Below are positions 24,461-34,249 of a stretch of 64,000 nt of DNA, one piece after another. Position 1 is the stretch's first letter. Each line of letters starts with the position of its first letter. The position numbers and the translations under genes were made by a program. Origin of the DNA: an uncultured Eubacteriales bacterium (lineage in GTDB: Bacteria > Bacillota > Clostridia > Oscillospirales > Oscillospiraceae); assembly GCA_949296115.1 (NCBI GenBank), contig CASFNR010000001.1:1-64000 (forward strand), written 5' to 3'. Under the pieces are notes generated by a model. That model was not told the origin of the DNA and made no database searches. It worked only from the letters and a program-made list of their open reading frames with translations.

Positions 24461-26356
24461 ATGTTAAAGAAGACAAACGAATTTCTTGCCGGGCTGCCCA
24501 TGACCATCGTGGCGGGCGTATTTTTGCTGCTGGATTTCGTCCCTCATTTTGCCCAGGAGTTCTGCGGCGTGTCAATACGGTTGGCATTTTTACCCTTTGA
24601 TCCGGCGTGGGTGACGGTCATCATCAGCGGAATTCCGCTTCTTTATCTGGCCGTATGGAGACTGATTCATAATCCTGGCATCAGCAAAATTTCTTCTGCT
24701 CTGTTAATCACAATCGCCATGTTCGCAGCAATTGCAATTGGCGATTTGTTTGCGGCAGGTGAAGTTGCCTTTATTATGGCAATTGGTGCGATTCTGGAAG
24801 AAATGACAACCAATCGAGCAAAAAAAGGGCTGAAGAAGCTGATTGATCTTGCACCAACGCAGGGGCGCAGATTGAGCGATGGCAGGGAGGAAATGATTCC
24901 GGCAGGGGAAATCCGGCAGGGCGATATTCTCCGGATTCTCCCCGGTGAAACCATTCCCGTCGATGGGAAAATCATTTCCGGGGAAACCTCTGTAGACCAG
25001 TCTGTAATGACGGGAGAATCCCTTCCTGTCGACAAGGCCCCGGGAGATGAGGTGTTCTGCGGAACGATCAATCGATTTGGTGCCATTGACATTGCGGCTG
25101 CAAAAGTCGGCGAGGACAGTACCTTACAGAAACTGATTCATATGGTGCAGGATGCGGAAAACAAACAGGCTCCCATGCAGAGAATTGCCGACAAGGCGGC
25201 AAGCTGGCTTGTTCCCGTCGCACTCCTGATTGCAATCGGTGCCTACATCGGAACTGGAAATATGGTAACCGCAGTTACTGTTCTGGTGGTATTCTGTCCC
25301 TGCGCACTTGTCCTGGCGACACCAACCGCCGTCATGGCAGCCATCGGCCAGGCCACAAAACATGGTGTTGTCATAAAGTCCGGCGAAGCTCTTGAGAAAA
25401 TGGGGAAGGTGGATACAATTGCCTTTGACAAGACGGGCACCTTGACTTATGGCCGCCTGGATGTCAGCGATATTTTCTCTTTTGAGGCAGATCTGAATGA
25501 GGTGTCGCTGTTGGCTTTAGCTGCTTCTGTGGAAGCCAAAAGTGAACACCCCTTGGGAAAAGCGATTGTGTCCTGCGCCAAGAAAAAGGGATTGCCTCTG
25601 GCGGAATCCTCCGACTTCAAAATGGTTGCGGGAAAAGGTGTATCCGCAGAGGTTTCGGGGAAAAGACTGCTGTGCGGCAGCGAAAAATTCCTGGTGGAAA
25701 ACGGTGCCTCCATTGGCCCTGCAATTCAGTCTGTCCTGAATGAACTGCGTTTGCAGGGAAAGGCATCTATCCTTGTTTCAAGCGGGAGCAAGTGCATTGG
25801 AACGATTGCATTATCCGATGTGCTGCGCCCGGAAGCCAGGGACATGATATCTCAGTTGCATGCTATGCGTACCCACACGGTACTTTTAACGGGGGACCAT
25901 GACCAGACTGCCAATTACTTTGCAGAGCAGGCTGGAATATCCCAGGTGCGCTCAGAGCTGCTGCCGGAAGAAAAAGTTCAGAATATTGTGCGGCTGCAGA
26001 GAGAAAAGCGTAAAGTCTGCATGATTGGCGATGGCGTGAATGACGCACCGGCTCTTAAAACTGCGGATGTGAGCGTGGCTATGGGCCATATGGGAAGTGA
26101 TATCGCAATCGACGCTGCCGATGTTGCGCTGATGAGCGATGATCTTTCCAAAATCCCGTATTTGAAACGGCTGTCCAATGCGACGGTTGCCACGATTCAG
26201 TTCAGCATTGCATTGTCTATGTGCATCAATTTTACTGCTATTGTGCTGTCTCTCCTGCAGATACTAAACCCCACCACCGGGGCGCTTGTACACAACGCAG
26301 GTTCCTGTTTCGTTGTGCTGATTGCTGCCTTGCTCTACGATAGAAAATTTGAGTAA
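24461..26356 (+). CDS. Heavy-metal-transporting P1B-type ATPase
   Basis: A 631-aa metal ATPase without an N-terminal metal-binding domain. Phosphatase loop VMTGESLPV, membrane metal site FCPCALVLATPTA (CPC), phosphorylation motif DKTGTLT, SEHPLGKAI, and hinge GDGVNDAPAL are all intact. The last helices carry LVHNAGSCFVVL. CPC with HNAGS is unlike both the CopA copper motifs and the classic ZntA DxG, so the metal (Zn, Cd or other) is left open. The divergent TetR gene is the likely regulator. Confidence 0.9.
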   Translation: MLKKTNEFLAGLPMTIVAGVFLLLDFVPHFAQEFCGVSIRLAFLPFDPAWVTVIISGIPLLYLAVWRLIHNPGISKISSALLITIAMFAAIAIGDLFAAGEVAFIMAIGAILEEMTTNRAKKGLKKLIDLAPTQGRRLSDGREEMIPAGEIRQGDILRILPGETIPVDGKIISGETSVDQSVMTGESLPVDKAPGDEVFCGTINRFGAIDIAAAKVGEDSTLQKLIHMVQDAENKQAPMQRIADKAASWLVPVALLIAIGAYIGTGNMVTAVTVLVVFCPCALVLATPTAVMAAIGQATKHGVVIKSGEALEKMGKVDTIAFDKTGTLTYGRLDVSDIFSFEADLNEVSLLALAASVEAKSEHPLGKAIVSCAKKKGLPLAESSDFKMVAGKGVSAEVSGKRLLCGSEKFLVENGASIGPAIQSVLNELRLQGKASILVSSGSKCIGTIALSDVLRPEARDMISQLHAMRTHTVLLTGDHDQTANYFAEQAGISQVRSELLPEEKVQNIVRLQREKRKVCMIGDGVNDAPALKTADVSVAMGHMGSDIAIDAADVALMSDDLSKIPYLKRLSNATVATIQFSIALSMCINFTAIVLSLLQILNPTTGALVHNAGSCFVVLIAALLYDRKFE

Positions 26357-26459
26357 CGAGAGCGGAGAGACCGAGTATGGCACCCGTGTGACAAGGGTTC
26401 AGGGGATGCCGCTGAGGGGCGAATATCAAATTCTGTTTGTAACTGTATATGGTGCTGAT

Positions 26460-26502
26460 CCCTCCTTATCCCACATTTTCCCGGGGTAAGGAGGGATTTT
26501 TC
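26460..26502 (+). terminator. Terminator after the metal ATPase
   Basis: Stem CCCTCCTTA / TAAGGAGGG followed by ATTTTT. Confidence 0.9.
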
Positions 26503-26579
26503 GGACAGTAGGACTGGAAAACATTTGCCGCTGTTTGCAGCATATGGCACCTTGCTCACAATTTAGGCTGAAGAGAAAC

Positions 26580-26608
26580 TTGACAGAAACGCCTGGGTAG
26601 AATAGGCT
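26580..26608 (+). promoter_or_regulatory. Promoter of the decayed blaI
   Basis: TTGACA (26580-26585), a 17-base spacer and TAGGCT (26603-26608), followed by TGGAGGTG. The layout and sequence mirror the promoter of the intact blaI (12309-12337). Confidence 0.6.
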
Positions 26609-26645
26609 ATATGAGAAGCAATCTCTTTGATGGAGGTGCAGTACA

Positions 26646-26866
26646 ATGAAACTACGGCTGGGTGCTGTAGAACCATGCTTTGCGGACATCATCTGGGAAA
26701 ATGACCCGGTAACCTCTTCCACATTGGTGAAGCTGGCTGGTCAGGAACTGGAATGAAAACGTGCAACCGTGCATACGGTGCTGCGGTATTTTCCCGGCCA
26801 AGGCCCCTGACCCGGGCGGAAGTCTCCCAAATCCAGGCCTAAATTGATTCTGCAGGGGAGGAATGA
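26646..26866 (+). pseudogene. Decayed BlaI-like repressor gene
   Basis: Translation from ATG 26646 gives LGAVEPCFADIIWENDPVTS, clearly related to LGPVESRFADFIWEGAPMST of the intact BlaI at 12379. A TGA then replaces the Trp codon before KRATVHTVLR, most of the middle is deleted, and the tail LTRAEVSQIQA matches LSKAEIDQLQA before further stops. The ribosome site and promoter are still intact. No M56 partner gene remains; a sigma/anti-sigma pair follows. Confidence 0.8.
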
Positions 26867-27002
26867 TGCGTAAGCGCACACAGGGGGTAGTACCTTTTCC
26901 TTTTAAACAATCCAAACTTTTTTCTGAATTGCAGAACCAAATTCCTTGCTTTGCGAGCATATAGGTGAAGGGCCTTTCAAAAACGACAAAGGAGGTGTTT
27001 GC

Positions 27003-27560
27003 ATGGACGATAAGAGCATCGTGGACCTGTATTGGCAAAGATCTGAGAATGCCATCTTGGAAACACAAACAAAGTACGGCGGCTACTGCTACAGCATTGC
27101 TTACAATGTCCTGGCAAGCAACGAGGATGCCGAGGAAAGTGTCAATGATACCTATCTGGCGGCGTGGAATCAGCTCCCGCCCCATCGCCCTTCGGTCCTT
27201 GCAACTTTCCTTGGGAGAATCACCCGTAACATCTCCATCAGCAAGTGGAGAACCCGCAGCGCCCATAAGCGCGGCGGCGGAGAAATTGTGCTTGCTTTGG
27301 AAGAGCTTGGTGACTGTGTTGCAGGTCGGCAAAACATCGAGTCCGCCTATATTCGAAAAGAAGCGGTTGCTGCATTCAATTGCTTTTTGGATACGTTGTC
27401 TCCAGTAGAACGGAATGTCTTTTTACGGAGATATTGGTTTCTTGATTCCATCGCTGATATTGCAAAATCATTTGGCTTTACCCAAGGCAAAGTAAAATCC
27501 ATGCTGCATCGGATCAGGACAAAACTCCGAGCGCAGTTTGCACAGGAGGACTTTGTATGA
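27003..27560 (+). CDS. ECF-type RNA polymerase sigma factor (pair 2)
   Basis: A 185-aa sigma factor with region 2 (EESVNDTYLAAWNQLPPHRP) and region 4 (RRYWFLDSIADIAKSFGFTQ). The linker contains the RSAHKRGGGEIVLALEELGDC motif shared with the sigma gene at 43360. AAAGGAGGTG lies before ATG 27003. Its stop overlaps the following anti-sigma gene by ATGA. Confidence 0.9.
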   Translation: MDDKSIVDLYWQRSENAILETQTKYGGYCYSIAYNVLASNEDAEESVNDTYLAAWNQLPPHRPSVLATFLGRITRNISISKWRTRSAHKRGGGEIVLALEELGDCVAGRQNIESAYIRKEAVAAFNCFLDTLSPVERNVFLRRYWFLDSIADIAKSFGFTQGKVKSMLHRIRTKLRAQFAQEDFV

Positions 27561-29620
27561 CCAAACTTGATTTGCTGGACATCATCTCCGATGCGAGAGA
27601 TGCGTATGTCCGGGAGGCACTGGAGACCAGAGGCGCCGCAGCAAGGAAAACCAGACGGATCTCCATGAAAAGGACAATGCTGATTGCAGCCATTGTTGCG
27701 ATTCTGCTCTTGCTGGTGGGATGTGTGGCGATGTGCATGACATTGCGGGATTTGTCCATTGGGCAGGAAACCTATGTACCAAAAACGGATGAGTATGGCC
27801 AGCTTGTGGAGCCGACGGAAAAGCTTCAGGATATTCTGACGCTTACCTCTTTCAGCGGCAGCCCGGTGCAGATGGCGCTGCAGGAGTGGTATGCGTTCTG
27901 CGAAAGCTACGATCCAAATGGGGAATTGCTGGGGAACGAATCCGATTTGCCAGATATTCCAAACAATTATGAATACATTTACAGTTGTTATACCCAGGAA
28001 ATGGTAGATAAACTGGATGAAATTGCGGAGAAATATAATCTGAATCTGCTGGATGACAACATTGCTATACAGCAGTGGCAATCCCAGGCGGCGTTGGAGT
28101 TTATGGGCCTTGACAGTCTGCTTCAGGATACCGCAGAAGTCAAGCACATGTCCGGAATGTACTATTCCCCGGGAAACTTTTTCTTTGATGTTCAATTCCA
28201 GCTGACGGATGAAAGTGCTGCCTGGCAGACGCCCGTCAGCGGCAGGGTTTATTACAGCCGAAAAGATTACATGGTTCCCCTGTCTTATCTTCCCACGGAC
28301 TTGGAGGATTATGAGCAGTGGACCTATACCACATCCGACGGTACCCAGCTGCTGTTGGCTTTGGGCAACCGGGGAGGCGCCTTGCTCATCACAGAGCGGG
28401 AGGATGCGGTGATCGGAATCAGTCTGACCATCAGCGCCAACCATCTGATGTCGGAAAATGGCGCTGCACCGACGAAAGAAGCAGTTGAGCAGCTGGCGGA
28501 AGCCTTTGACTACCAGATAGCACCGTCTGTTTCGGATTACACTGCCATGAAAACCCAGCTGGAAGAACTGGACGAGGCGTACTGGGAACAGCAGAAACCC
28601 ACGGCAGTTGCCAGTTATGATGGATTCAGCAGCTATTTTCAGGAAAATGCCGTGGAGATACGGAAGCAGGGATATACCTTCTTCGATGTGGATGGAGACG
28701 GCAAACAGGACCTGCTGATCGGGGATGCAGAAAATGGTATTTCCATCTGTGTTGCAGAAAGGGAAGAAGGTATGGTGCCGTTCTATCTGGGAAATACCTG
28801 GCTGCTGGAAAACGGCGGAACGATGACGGGAGAAAGAGGATCCAATCATGCCATTTATTATGAGCCTGTGGGAGATGGCCAGTATCTGCATCTTTCACAG
28901 AACGAGGAAGAATCAAATTATGGGGAACATCGTTTCAGCTTGCTCTATTTAAACGATGGGCTGTGCTATTGTAAAACAGGTGCAGACGGGATGCCGGAAG
29001 AAACACCGATTTCCGAAGAGGATGCCCTGGCACTGCGGGCGGAGTATCCGGTGGTGGAATTGGATTGGACCCCTGTTTTGGAGTATGTTTTGGACACCGG
29101 AGAGACAGTTGGGGATTACCTGAACGAAATTGATGTGCGGTTGCCGGAAGAGGAACTGATCAAAAAATATCAGGAACTTACAAAAGAAATCATCGATTTC
29201 TATGAATACTGCCGGTTCAATTTGATGGATATTAACGGGGACGGTGTTCTGGATCTATTGTTGACCAGCGATTCGATGACAGATATAAACCCTGACTCCG
29301 GAAATTTCTATTGGAGCGCCTACACCTATCGATATGGCACGCTGCTGAAATTCCCTGTTTCCGATTTCTATCTCTGTGAAGACAATGTGCTGGAAGATTA
29401 CGGCTTGGCGATGGCGGAAAACGGACGGAAAATCTACCATACCTTTGTCAAGTTGGAAGGTGAAGAAAAGGAGATCCTGGAACCGCTGATTTATTACCAG
29501 GGCACAGATACCTGGTATCTGGACGAGACACAAATTAGCGAAGAAGAAGCCAACGCAATTCTGGCAAAGTACCCTCGCATTGACCAGGAAATGCGCCCGA
29601 TCAGCGAACTCTACAACTAA
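27557..29620 (+). CDS. Membrane anti-sigma-like sensor with DxDGDG repeats (pair 2)
   Basis: A 687-aa protein. Cytoplasmic N-terminus (1-38; LLDIISDARDAYVREALE), membrane helix with LLLVGC (Cys56), then a 620-residue ectodomain. The ectodomain has the shared NNYEYIYSCYTQEMVDKLDE block and two acidic loops (DVDGDGKQDLLIG, DINGDGVLDLLL) of VCBS/EF-hand type that probably bind Ca2+. It ends with an EEEANAILAKYPRIDQ motif shared with the 39479 protein. It probably holds the upstream sigma factor until an external signal arrives; ligand unknown. Confidence 0.7.
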   Translation: MTKLDLLDIISDARDAYVREALETRGAAARKTRRISMKRTMLIAAIVAILLLLVGCVAMCMTLRDLSIGQETYVPKTDEYGQLVEPTEKLQDILTLTSFSGSPVQMALQEWYAFCESYDPNGELLGNESDLPDIPNNYEYIYSCYTQEMVDKLDEIAEKYNLNLLDDNIAIQQWQSQAALEFMGLDSLLQDTAEVKHMSGMYYSPGNFFFDVQFQLTDESAAWQTPVSGRVYYSRKDYMVPLSYLPTDLEDYEQWTYTTSDGTQLLLALGNRGGALLITEREDAVIGISLTISANHLMSENGAAPTKEAVEQLAEAFDYQIAPSVSDYTAMKTQLEELDEAYWEQQKPTAVASYDGFSSYFQENAVEIRKQGYTFFDVDGDGKQDLLIGDAENGISICVAEREEGMVPFYLGNTWLLENGGTMTGERGSNHAIYYEPVGDGQYLHLSQNEEESNYGEHRFSLLYLNDGLCYCKTGADGMPEETPISEEDALALRAEYPVVELDWTPVLEYVLDTGETVGDYLNEIDVRLPEEELIKKYQELTKEIIDFYEYCRFNLMDINGDGVLDLLLTSDSMTDINPDSGNFYWSAYTYRYGTLLKFPVSDFYLCEDNVLEDYGLAMAENGRKIYHTFVKLEGEEKEILEPLIYYQGTDTWYLDETQISEEEANAILAKYPRIDQEMRPISELYN

Positions 29621-29635
29621 ACAACGACGGAGGAG

Positions 29636-29678
29636 AAAGGGCCTGAGATCTGTGCATAACAGTTTTCAGGCCCTTTTT
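29636..29678 (+). terminator. Terminator after sigma/anti-sigma pair 2
   Basis: AAAGGGCCTGA pairs with TTTCAGGCCCTTT, followed by T residues. Confidence 0.85.
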
Positions 29679-29715
29679 GCACTGCTTTGGAATCCAATGT
29701 CCCCATGGAGGCTGT

Positions 29716-29748
29716 TTAGAGATTCCTTAGAGATGGAGCTGGTACACT
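29716..29748 (+). promoter_or_regulatory. Response-regulator-type promoter: TTAGAGA direct repeat 1
   Basis: TTAGAGA at 29716-29722 and 29727-29733 (11-bp period), with -10 TACACT at 29743-29748. The identical geometry is found at 36180-36212. The repeats replace a normal -35, as in PhoB/VanR-type activated promoters. Confidence 0.7.
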
Positions 29749-29782
29749 GAGCACCACACACCATAGAAGGGAAAAGCAAAGG

Positions 29783-30649
29783 ATGAAAAATAGGAAACGA
29801 TCCCATCTCGGTATCCGGTGGAGCGTGGCGGTGTTCCTCCTGCCCCATATGGCGGGAGTGCTCTGCTTTGCGCTGCTGCCCATGGTGCGGGTGCTGGTGC
29901 GGTCCTTCCAGAGTGCAGTAGGCGGAAGTTGGGTGGGACTTAAAAACTACCTGATGGTGTGGAACAACACCGCATTTCGCCTTGCGGTGTCCAATACGGC
30001 CAGGTTCATTCTGGTGTGTGTTCCCATCCTGGTTGTGATGTCTTTGATTCTGACGGTGGCGGTACAGTCCATTCCCGTTGTGGGCAAACACATTCGGTCG
30101 ATCTTTCTCATGCCCATGGCCATACCGGCGGCTTCCGTGGTTCTGGTATGGAAAGCGCTGTTCCACGACAGCGGACTGCTGAACCACGTCCTCCTGGACA
30201 TGGGGGCAGACGCCATCCCCTGGATGGACTCCGGTGCGGCGTTTTGGATGCTGGTGATCAGCTACCTTTGGAAAAACCTGGGCTACACCATGGTGCTGTG
30301 GGCGGCAGGTTTGTCAGCCATCCCCAAAAGCTGTTACGAGGCGGCCCAGGTAGACGGAGCCACCTCCCGTCAGATATTCTTTCGGATCACGCTGCCGAAT
30401 CTGAAGGGAACCGCCTACATTCTGGTGGTGCTGTCGGTGCTGAATTCCTTCAAGGTTTTCCGAGAGGCGTGGCTGGTGGCGGGGGACTATCCGGACCAAA
30501 GTATGTACCTGCTGCAGCACCTGTATAATAACTGGTTTCGGGAACTGGACTTCGATAAGATTGCGGCGGCTGGCGTGATGTGCTCACTGGTGATTTTCCT
30601 GCTGATCGGGATGCTCCGCCGGGCCTGGGACAGGGAGGACAATCTATGA
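29783..30649 (+). CDS. ABC transporter permease, sugar type (MalF/UgpA family)
   Basis: A 288-aa permease with six helices. The EAA loop YEAAQVDGATSRQIFFRITLP (about residues 190-210) contacts the ATPase in this family. It forms a pair with the next gene. No ATP-binding subunit is encoded nearby, so it may use a shared ATPase (as MsmX serves several importers), or the pair may have another role in this envelope module. Confidence 0.9.
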   Translation: MKNRKRSHLGIRWSVAVFLLPHMAGVLCFALLPMVRVLVRSFQSAVGGSWVGLKNYLMVWNNTAFRLAVSNTARFILVCVPILVVMSLILTVAVQSIPVVGKHIRSIFLMPMAIPAASVVLVWKALFHDSGLLNHVLLDMGADAIPWMDSGAAFWMLVISYLWKNLGYTMVLWAAGLSAIPKSCYEAAQVDGATSRQIFFRITLPNLKGTAYILVVLSVLNSFKVFREAWLVAGDYPDQSMYLLQHLYNNWFRELDFDKIAAAGVMCSLVIFLLIGMLRRAWDREDNL

Positions 30650-31494
30650 GTGCGATGAAAAGGTGCCTGGTTTTGGGTGTGCTGGTGCTTCTGGCGGGGT
30701 TTGTTTTCTATCCCATCTGGTTTGCGGTAACAGGGGCCTTTTCTTCCCGGTGGGAATTGGAAAAAAATCTGTCACCCCTGTTCTCCAGTGGGCAGGAAAT
30801 GGCCGCCTGGCCCCTTCTGCCGGAGGCACCCACCCTGCGGTCCCTGGTGGAGGTGCTGCTGGACAGTCCGGGATTTTTTCCAATGTTCTGGAATTCCGTG
30901 GCAATCTCCGCCGGTATTCTGCTGGGGCAGCTGCTGGTGGACATTCCTGCTGCCTGGGCCCTGGCCAGACTCCCGATTCCGGGGAAGAAGGTTATCCTCA
31001 CTGCTTATATTGTCCTGATGCTCATGCCTTTTCAGGTGATGATGTTCCCCCAATACCTGATGTTGGATGATCTGCATCTGCTGGATACGTTGTGGGCGGT
31101 CATTCTGCCCGCAGTTTTTTCAACCTTCCCGGTATTTATGCTGCACCGGTTTTTTCAGGCAATTCCCCAGGAAATAATTGAGGCAGCCAGGCTGGATGGG
31201 GCAGGAGAGGGGCGCATTTTTCTGTGGATTGGCCTGCCTCTGGGAGCACCAGGGGTCCTGTCCGTGGCGATTCTGACATTTTTGGATTCCTGGAATTTGA
31301 TTGAACAGCCTATGACCTATCTGAAAACAAAATCTCTGTGGCCTCTGTCCCTGTTTTTGCCGGAGATTACCTTGCCGGATATGGGAATGGGATTTGCAGC
31401 AGCACTGCTGATGCTGATTCCGGCACTGCTGCTGTTTTGGAACTGTCAGGAATATTTGGAGCGGGGCATCGCCTTGTCGGGAGGGAAAGAGTAA
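30646..31494 (+). CDS. ABC transporter permease, sugar type (MalG/UgpE family)
   Basis: A 282-aa six-helix permease. The EAA loop IEAARLDGAGEGRIFLWIGLP is intact (about residues 178-198). ATG overlaps the previous stop by ATGA. It is the second subunit of the heterodimeric channel; the solute-binding lipoprotein at 36242 is the probable partner although five kilobases away. Confidence 0.9.
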   Translation: MSAMKRCLVLGVLVLLAGFVFYPIWFAVTGAFSSRWELEKNLSPLFSSGQEMAAWPLLPEAPTLRSLVEVLLDSPGFFPMFWNSVAISAGILLGQLLVDIPAAWALARLPIPGKKVILTAYIVLMLMPFQVMMFPQYLMLDDLHLLDTLWAVILPAVFSTFPVFMLHRFFQAIPQEIIEAARLDGAGEGRIFLWIGLPLGAPGVLSVAILTFLDSWNLIEQPMTYLKTKSLWPLSLFLPEITLPDMGMGFAAALLMLIPALLLFWNCQEYLERGIALSGGKE

Positions 31495-33243
31495 ATGAAT
31501 ATTCGGAACGGAACAGGGCGGCCCTGGAAGTGGACGGGAATTTTCTTTGCCGCCATGATTGTCTTTACGGTACTGTCCCGGGTGTTTTATCAAAGCAGCA
31601 TCGCCGTGGTTACCACAACCATTCCGGGCAACGGAAGCATCGCTCACCGGGTGCAGGTCAGTGGAAAGGCAGTCCAAAACCAGGAGCTGGCGGTGACCAC
31701 TGTGGCAGGGCTCCGAATTGCCAGCGTTCAAGTCAGCGAAGGACAGCAGGTAAAGCAGGGAGATGTACTGTTTACGCTGGATTTGGATTACCTGGAGGAA
31801 ACCATCACAACCCAGGAGCAGGAGATGCAGAAGCAGAAGCTGTCCATTCAGGACGCATGGAGCCAAAGCAACGCCAGTGCCCAGCAGCGCAGCAATGCCC
31901 AGGCCCAGGCGGAGGAAAATTACCAATCCGCTGTCTCCCAGGCCCAGACTGTATTGGACCGGGCAAAGCGGGACTTGGACCGGGTTCAGGCTGCACTGGA
32001 TGCCTACTACAACGGTACTTCTGCCGATCAGGCGGAGGAGAACGCCCTGACGGCATCCTGCCAGACTGCAAAAGCGGCCTATGATGCTGCGGTTACTGCA
32101 CGGGAGAAGTTGAACCAGGAGATTGAAACGGAAATACAGAATGCAATTGCCCAGGCGGAGCAGGCGCAGCCGGAGCCATCCGAGATACCCACGGAGCCCA
32201 TCCTGCAGCAGACCGACACGACCGACCCGGAGGGTTCCGAGACAGCTGAACTGCCTCAGGCGCAGATACCGGAGTCACGGACGCTGACCCAGGCGGAAAA
32301 GGACCAGATTGCCCAATCCATCCGGACGCATTATGCTGGACGGCTCACGGAGGCGGAATCGGCTGTTCAGCAGGCGCAGAGTGCCATGGAGGACGCCAAC
32401 GGGGCACTGGAGGCATTCCGCCGGGAGCAGAGCCGCACTGAAGGATTGTCAGAACAGGATTTGCTGGATAACCTGGAGAAAGCCCAGGAAAATTACGAGG
32501 ATGCCCAGACCGCATTGGAAGAAGCGGAAACGGTCTATGGCCGTGCTGTGGAATCCGCCGGGCTGCCCAGCGCCTCCAACAGCTCCGCCCAGATCGGTCA
32601 GATCACCTATGACCAGATGGCTCTGACCTTGGAGAAGCTGGAGGTGTTGCAAGAGGCGGAAGGAAAAATCTTAGCTCCGGTGGATGGGGTCGTAACGGAG
32701 AGCTACCTCAAAACGGGAAGTAAAACCACGGATACCACCGCTATTCTACTGGCGAATTTAAGCCAGGGATGCAAATTTTCCGGCGTGGTATCGGAGGAAC
32801 AGAGCCAATACATCGGAGTGGGGGATAAGGTGATCATTCAGGCGGAAAGCAGCGGGAAGGTCTATGAGGATTTGCCGGTTACTACTCTTTCCGTTGCAGA
32901 GGAAGAAGGAGAATACCGGATTACCGTTCAGCTTCCGGAGGGAACGCTGCCGCTGGGCGCTGCGGCTCAGCTTCAATTCACCCGAAAGTCCCAGCCCTAC
33001 GCCTGCTGCGTGCCCATTTCTGCGCTGCACCTGGATGGACAGAACCAGCCCTACGTCCTGACGGTAACCGAGGTCAATACCGTCCTGGGAACCCAGCTCC
33101 AGGCCCAGAAGGTCTTGGTCACGGTCCTGGACCGGAATGAGACAACGGCGGCTCTGGCTGAAGGCAGCATAGGACCCCAGGATAAAATCATCGTCTCCTC
33201 AGACAAGATGGTGGAACCGGGCAGCCGGGTGCGGGTGGAATAA
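31495..33243 (+). CDS. HlyD-type efflux adaptor (membrane fusion protein)
   Basis: A 582-aa protein: N-terminal membrane anchor (about residues 12-30), a biotinyl-lipoyl half-domain (VQVSGKAVQNQELAV ... VSEGQQVKQGDVLFTL), a long Gln/Ala-rich coiled-coil hairpin (about 100-390), then the second lipoyl half (KILAPVDGVVTESYLKTG) and beta-barrel. Such adaptors normally work with an ABC ATPase/FtsX unit. Here neither is encoded nearby, only the small membrane protein that follows. It starts directly after the permease stop. Confidence 0.88.
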   Translation: MNIRNGTGRPWKWTGIFFAAMIVFTVLSRVFYQSSIAVVTTTIPGNGSIAHRVQVSGKAVQNQELAVTTVAGLRIASVQVSEGQQVKQGDVLFTLDLDYLEETITTQEQEMQKQKLSIQDAWSQSNASAQQRSNAQAQAEENYQSAVSQAQTVLDRAKRDLDRVQAALDAYYNGTSADQAEENALTASCQTAKAAYDAAVTAREKLNQEIETEIQNAIAQAEQAQPEPSEIPTEPILQQTDTTDPEGSETAELPQAQIPESRTLTQAEKDQIAQSIRTHYAGRLTEAESAVQQAQSAMEDANGALEAFRREQSRTEGLSEQDLLDNLEKAQENYEDAQTALEEAETVYGRAVESAGLPSASNSSAQIGQITYDQMALTLEKLEVLQEAEGKILAPVDGVVTESYLKTGSKTTDTTAILLANLSQGCKFSGVVSEEQSQYIGVGDKVIIQAESSGKVYEDLPVTTLSVAEEEGEYRITVQLPEGTLPLGAAAQLQFTRKSQPYACCVPISALHLDGQNQPYVLTVTEVNTVLGTQLQAQKVLVTVLDRNETTAALAEGSIGPQDKIIVSSDKMVEPGSRVRVE

Positions 33244-33244
33244 T

Positions 33245-34249
33245 ATGAACCGCAGAAAAAGAATTCGTCTGTTTCAGCTGCTGCTGGGAGCCTTGCTTTA
33301 CCTGCTGTCGTTTCACGCTGCGGAACTGGCAGAGGAATCCCTGGAAGTGACTCAAGTTGTGCTGGACCGCAGTATTTCTGCCGAAAAGGCAGAACAGCTT
33401 CAGGACCAGGAACAGGCGGAAGAAAACCCTGTTGGATTCTGCTTCTGGGGAGAAACCACACAGCAAACCGTTTCCTGCCAGGAAACCGGAAAAAGCGCGC
33501 AGGTGAACCAAATACTCCTGGCGGGGAATCCCGAACTGATGGAGGCAGCCTCCCTTGCCTGGCAAAGTGGCTGTCTGGTGGATACTCAGACTGCCTACGC
33601 CCTGTTCGGAACAACCCAGGCGGGCGGGCAAGTTCTCTGGGCGGGGGAAAAAGCTTATCCGGTTTTGGGAATCATAGAAACCATCCGCCCAACCATGGCC
33701 CGGATGGCGGAAGGGGAAGAAGGATTGGACCATCTTACCCTGGCTGTATCCGGGGAAGCGGGCGCAGCGGCGGCTTCTCAGTGCCTGCTTCGCTGGGAGC
33801 TGCAGGGGAAAATCCTGAATCCAGTCTTTCTTTGGAGCCTGGTGCAGAATTTCCTGCTGCTGTTTCCGGGAATTCTCTGCGTTCAGGTCTGTTCCTTCCT
33901 GGCAACGGGCTGGCGGGAGTTTGGCAGACTGCTCCGGGAAAGGAACTGGCACCGCTTGGGCAGGATTCTGCTTGCCGGTGTGCTTTTGCTGGGAGGCTTC
34001 TGGCTGCTGCTCCGCCGGGTGACCATTCCCGCCAGCATGATTCCCACCAAGTGGTCAGATTTTTCCTTCTGGCAGAACTGGTGGGCTGAGGAACGGGATA
34101 CGATGCTGACGCTGCTGATGACGCCCATGGACGATGGACGGTTGCAAATGCTGGGGAATATGATACAATCAATGGCAGCAAATACCGGAGCGTGCCTGGC
34201 TGTGCTTTGGCCGATAAAGGAGAGACAGAATGCGAATTTTACTGATTGA
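33245..34249 (+). CDS. Membrane protein of the envelope module (MacB-periplasmic-core-like)
   Basis: A 334-aa protein: one N-terminal helix, an extracytoplasmic domain (about residues 28-190) and two or three C-terminal helices. The layout recalls the periplasmic-core region of MacB-type permeases but lacks a recognisable FtsX signature, so the name is tentative. It begins one base after the adaptor and its 3' end overlaps the response regulator gene by 20 nt. Confidence 0.55.
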   Translation: MNRRKRIRLFQLLLGALLYLLSFHAAELAEESLEVTQVVLDRSISAEKAEQLQDQEQAEENPVGFCFWGETTQQTVSCQETGKSAQVNQILLAGNPELMEAASLAWQSGCLVDTQTAYALFGTTQAGGQVLWAGEKAYPVLGIIETIRPTMARMAEGEEGLDHLTLAVSGEAGAAAASQCLLRWELQGKILNPVFLWSLVQNFLLLFPGILCVQVCSFLATGWREFGRLLRERNWHRLGRILLAGVLLLGGFWLLLRRVTIPASMIPTKWSDFSFWQNWWAEERDTMLTLLMTPMDDGRLQMLGNMIQSMAANTGACLAVLWPIKERQNANFTD

